Origin: Pseudomonadota bacterium
Lineage (GTDB): Bacteria > Pseudomonadota > Gammaproteobacteria > Ga0077536
Length of the DNA stretch: 64,000 nucleotides
Reading direction: 5' to 3'
NCBI GenBank assembly: GCA_016719885.1
Contig: JADJYF010000005.1
Span: forward strand, 186,001-250,000
Part shown: piece by piece, positions 62,564-64,000 of the stretch
How the letters are laid out: every line of letters starts with the position of its first letter
How positions within the stretch are numbered: the first letter of the stretch is position 1
Notes under the pieces: generated by a model
What the model saw: the letters and a program-made list of their open reading frames with translations, nothing else
Database searches by the model: none
Told to the model about the DNA's origin: nothing
Position numbers and translations under genes: made by a program

Positions 62564-64000
62564 TGTCGAGATCGGCCGGCGCTTCGCCGCCGAGGTAACG
62601 CGCCCAGGCTGCGTCGTAGAGGGCGCCGAGGTGTCGTGCCATGCGCGCCGGGGCGAAGGGGTTGTGTTCGCGCAGGCGTTTGTCGAGCGCGTCGCGTAGC
62701 GCGCGCAGACGCGGTCTGTCGCGATGCAGTGCCATCACCAGCGCGCAATAATCTTCCGGCGTGGTCGTGATCAGCTCCTCGAGGCCGACCGCGCTCAAGA
62801 GGGACGCGCCGTAGCGCGCGCTCCAGCCCGTACCCTTCAGGCTCACCATCGGCAGCCCGGCCTGCAAGGCATCGAGGCCGGTGGTGTGGGCGTTGAAGGT
62901 CCAGGTATCCAGGAACAGGTCGGCGGCGCGATGGCGGGCGAGATGCGCGTCATGGGCCACGCGCTCGACGGATACCAGGCGCTCTGCCGCCAAGCCCCGT
63001 TGTACGGCGCGCGTGCGCAGTGCCGCCATCGCGGCGCTTGGCGCCGGCCCCAGCCACAACACTGCATCCGGCAGGGCTTGCAGCAAATCCAGCCAGCGCT
63101 CGAACAGGCGCGGTTCGATTTTTTCCACGCGCGTGAAGCCGCACAGCACGAAGGCGTTGTCCGGCAAGCCGAGCGCGGCTCGCGACGGCGTGGCGCCCGG
63201 TGCATGGCGGGCGGTGTCATAGGGATAGAAACTCGGCGGCATGAAGGCGCGCGCTTCGCGCAAGGGATAACCCCAGTCGTCGGGCTCCGACACGCGATCG
63301 CTCACGCGGTAGTCGAGCCACGACGCGAACAGGCTGTGGCTGTGGCCGAGGTAGGCGAACTGCAGGCGCGCCGGCCGCGCCGCCATGATGCGCGGTCGCG
63401 CTTCGTCGCTGTAGCCGTTCAAGTCGACCAGGATGTCGATGTCATCCGCGCGAATGCGGCGCGCGGCCGCCGCGTCGTCGAGGGCCGACAGGTCGATGAA
63501 ATGATCGAACTCGTTGCGTACGTAGCGCCGCTGCGGGCTGTCATCGTCGCGGTTGATAGCGTAGCCGTAGACCTCGAAGCGGCCGCGGTCGTGGGCGCGG
63601 AACAGGCCGCCGGTGAGCACCATGCCGGGATGATCCTTGAACTTGCACGACAGGTAGGCGACGCGCAGACGCCGCCCGTCATCGTCGCGCCGCGCCGCCG
63701 GCCGCAGCGGCTCGCAATCGATGGCATTCGAAATCGCGATGTGACCGGCGCTGCGCAGCGCGTTCGGCAAGGGTAGGTAGAGCAACGGAAAGGCGCCCGA
63801 CAAATCGCTGGGCGCGCGACTCGGCGTGGCAAAGAAATCGAGCGCCGCCGACAGCAGGTCGCCATAGCCTCGCCAGTCGGCTTCGGTGAGACGGCTGAAC
63901 GCGGCGGCGAAATACACCGAGCGCGCATCGGGCACGGCCGGCAACGGCGCGCCGGCATGGCCATAGCGCGCCGCGCGCGCCGCATCGTCGGCAAAGGCCC
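62508..64000 (-). CDS. SPINDLY/OGT-like glycosyltransferase 41 family protein, 5' end cut
   Basis: The visible 497 or so residues are open to the window end, so the N-terminus is missing. The body shows the GT41 catalytic region: LRVAYLSCKFKDHPGM, DILVDLNGYSDEARP, a QFAYLGHSHS segment, LCGFTRVEKIEP, and the sugar-nucleotide region DLFLDTWTFNAHTTGLDALQAGLPMVSL. Bacterial members often have N-terminal TPR repeats and glycosylate flagellin or other proteins; the residues next to the edge could be a TPR tail. The C-terminus overlaps lnt by 56 bp. Confidence 0.85.
   Translation of the reverse strand, partial: AFADDAARAARYGHAGAPLPAVPDARSVYFAAAFSRLTEADWRGYGDLLSAALDFFATPSRAPSDLSGAFPLLYLPLPNALRSAGHIAISNAIDCEPLRPAARRDDDGRRLRVAYLSCKFKDHPGMVLTGGLFRAHDRGRFEVYGYAINRDDDSPQRRYVRNEFDHFIDLSALDDAAAARRIRADDIDILVDLNGYSDEARPRIMAARPARLQFAYLGHSHSLFASWLDYRVSDRVSEPDDWGYPLREARAFMPPSFYPYDTARHAPGATPSRAALGLPDNAFVLCGFTRVEKIEPRLFERWLDLLQALPDAVLWLGPAPSAAMAALRTRAVQRGLAAERLVSVERVAHDAHLARHRAADLFLDTWTFNAHTTGLDALQAGLPMVSLKGTGWSARYGASLLSAVGLEELITTTPEDYCALVMALHRDRPRLRALRDALDKRLREHNPFAPARMARHLGALYDAAWARYLGGEAPADLDINGTPRDGDRPASRPVRS

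Overview
The window is chromosomal DNA of a high-GC gammaproteobacterium. The evidence is gene order: hisI-hisE-tatABC, dapA-bamC, ndk-rlmN-pilW-rodZ-hisS-yfgM-bamB-der, valS-holC-pepA divergent from lptG, pcnB-folK-panC and miaB-ybeZ-ybeY-corC-lnt are all gammaproteobacterial neighbourhoods. The genus cannot be resolved from sequence alone. Two Baeyer-Villiger monooxygenases and an HSL-type esterase suggest an aerobic user of ketones, steroids or hydrocarbons (inference). I count 63 protein genes and one tRNA. I see no rRNA, insertion sequence, prophage or CRISPR array. Genes are tightly packed with many 1-4 bp start/stop overlaps; the longest gene-free stretch is about 295 bp (8264-8558).

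Layout. 1-5708: end of histidine biosynthesis, Tat export, ribose-5-phosphate isomerase, threonine deaminase with an aldolase and a VOC protein. 5712-5836: a nested palindromic repeat. 5830-8263: trpGDC, reverse strand. 8559-17599: chemoreceptor with many HAMP-like units, SOUL protein, monooxygenase/esterase pair, four-PAS hybrid kinase. 17814-20586: orphan ORF, gph-rpe, DUF3530 protein. 20594-26030: queG, a ParA ATPase overlapping a CHAD-domain protein, PhoH2, GcvR. 26210-30823: dapA, bamC, metallo-hydrolase, second monooxygenase. 30895-38803: der to ndk core operon. 38953-46030: SUF iron-sulfur operon behind cysE-iscR. 46135-54219: valS-holC-pepA, lptG, RDD protein, exported hydrolase. 54207-54282: tRNA-Glu(CTC). 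54452-64000: pcnB-folK-panC, miaB-ybeZ-ybeY-corC-lnt, and a glycosyltransferase-41-like gene cut by the window end.

Most notable points. (1) The SUF operon lies where Pseudomonas-type genomes keep the ISC operon between iscR and ndk, and two IscR type-1-like sites cover the iscR promoter. (2) A ParA ATPase is translationally coupled to a CHAD protein, which could be a polyphosphate-granule positioning pair. (3) A hairpin repeat occurs only at three convergent gene junctions, supplies the stop codons of trpC and gph, and shows a pairing-preserving change in one copy. (4) Three conserved operons each lack one expected member (ispG, panB, lptF) with intact flush junctions. (5) ValRS has an in-frame upstream extension of about 100 codons.
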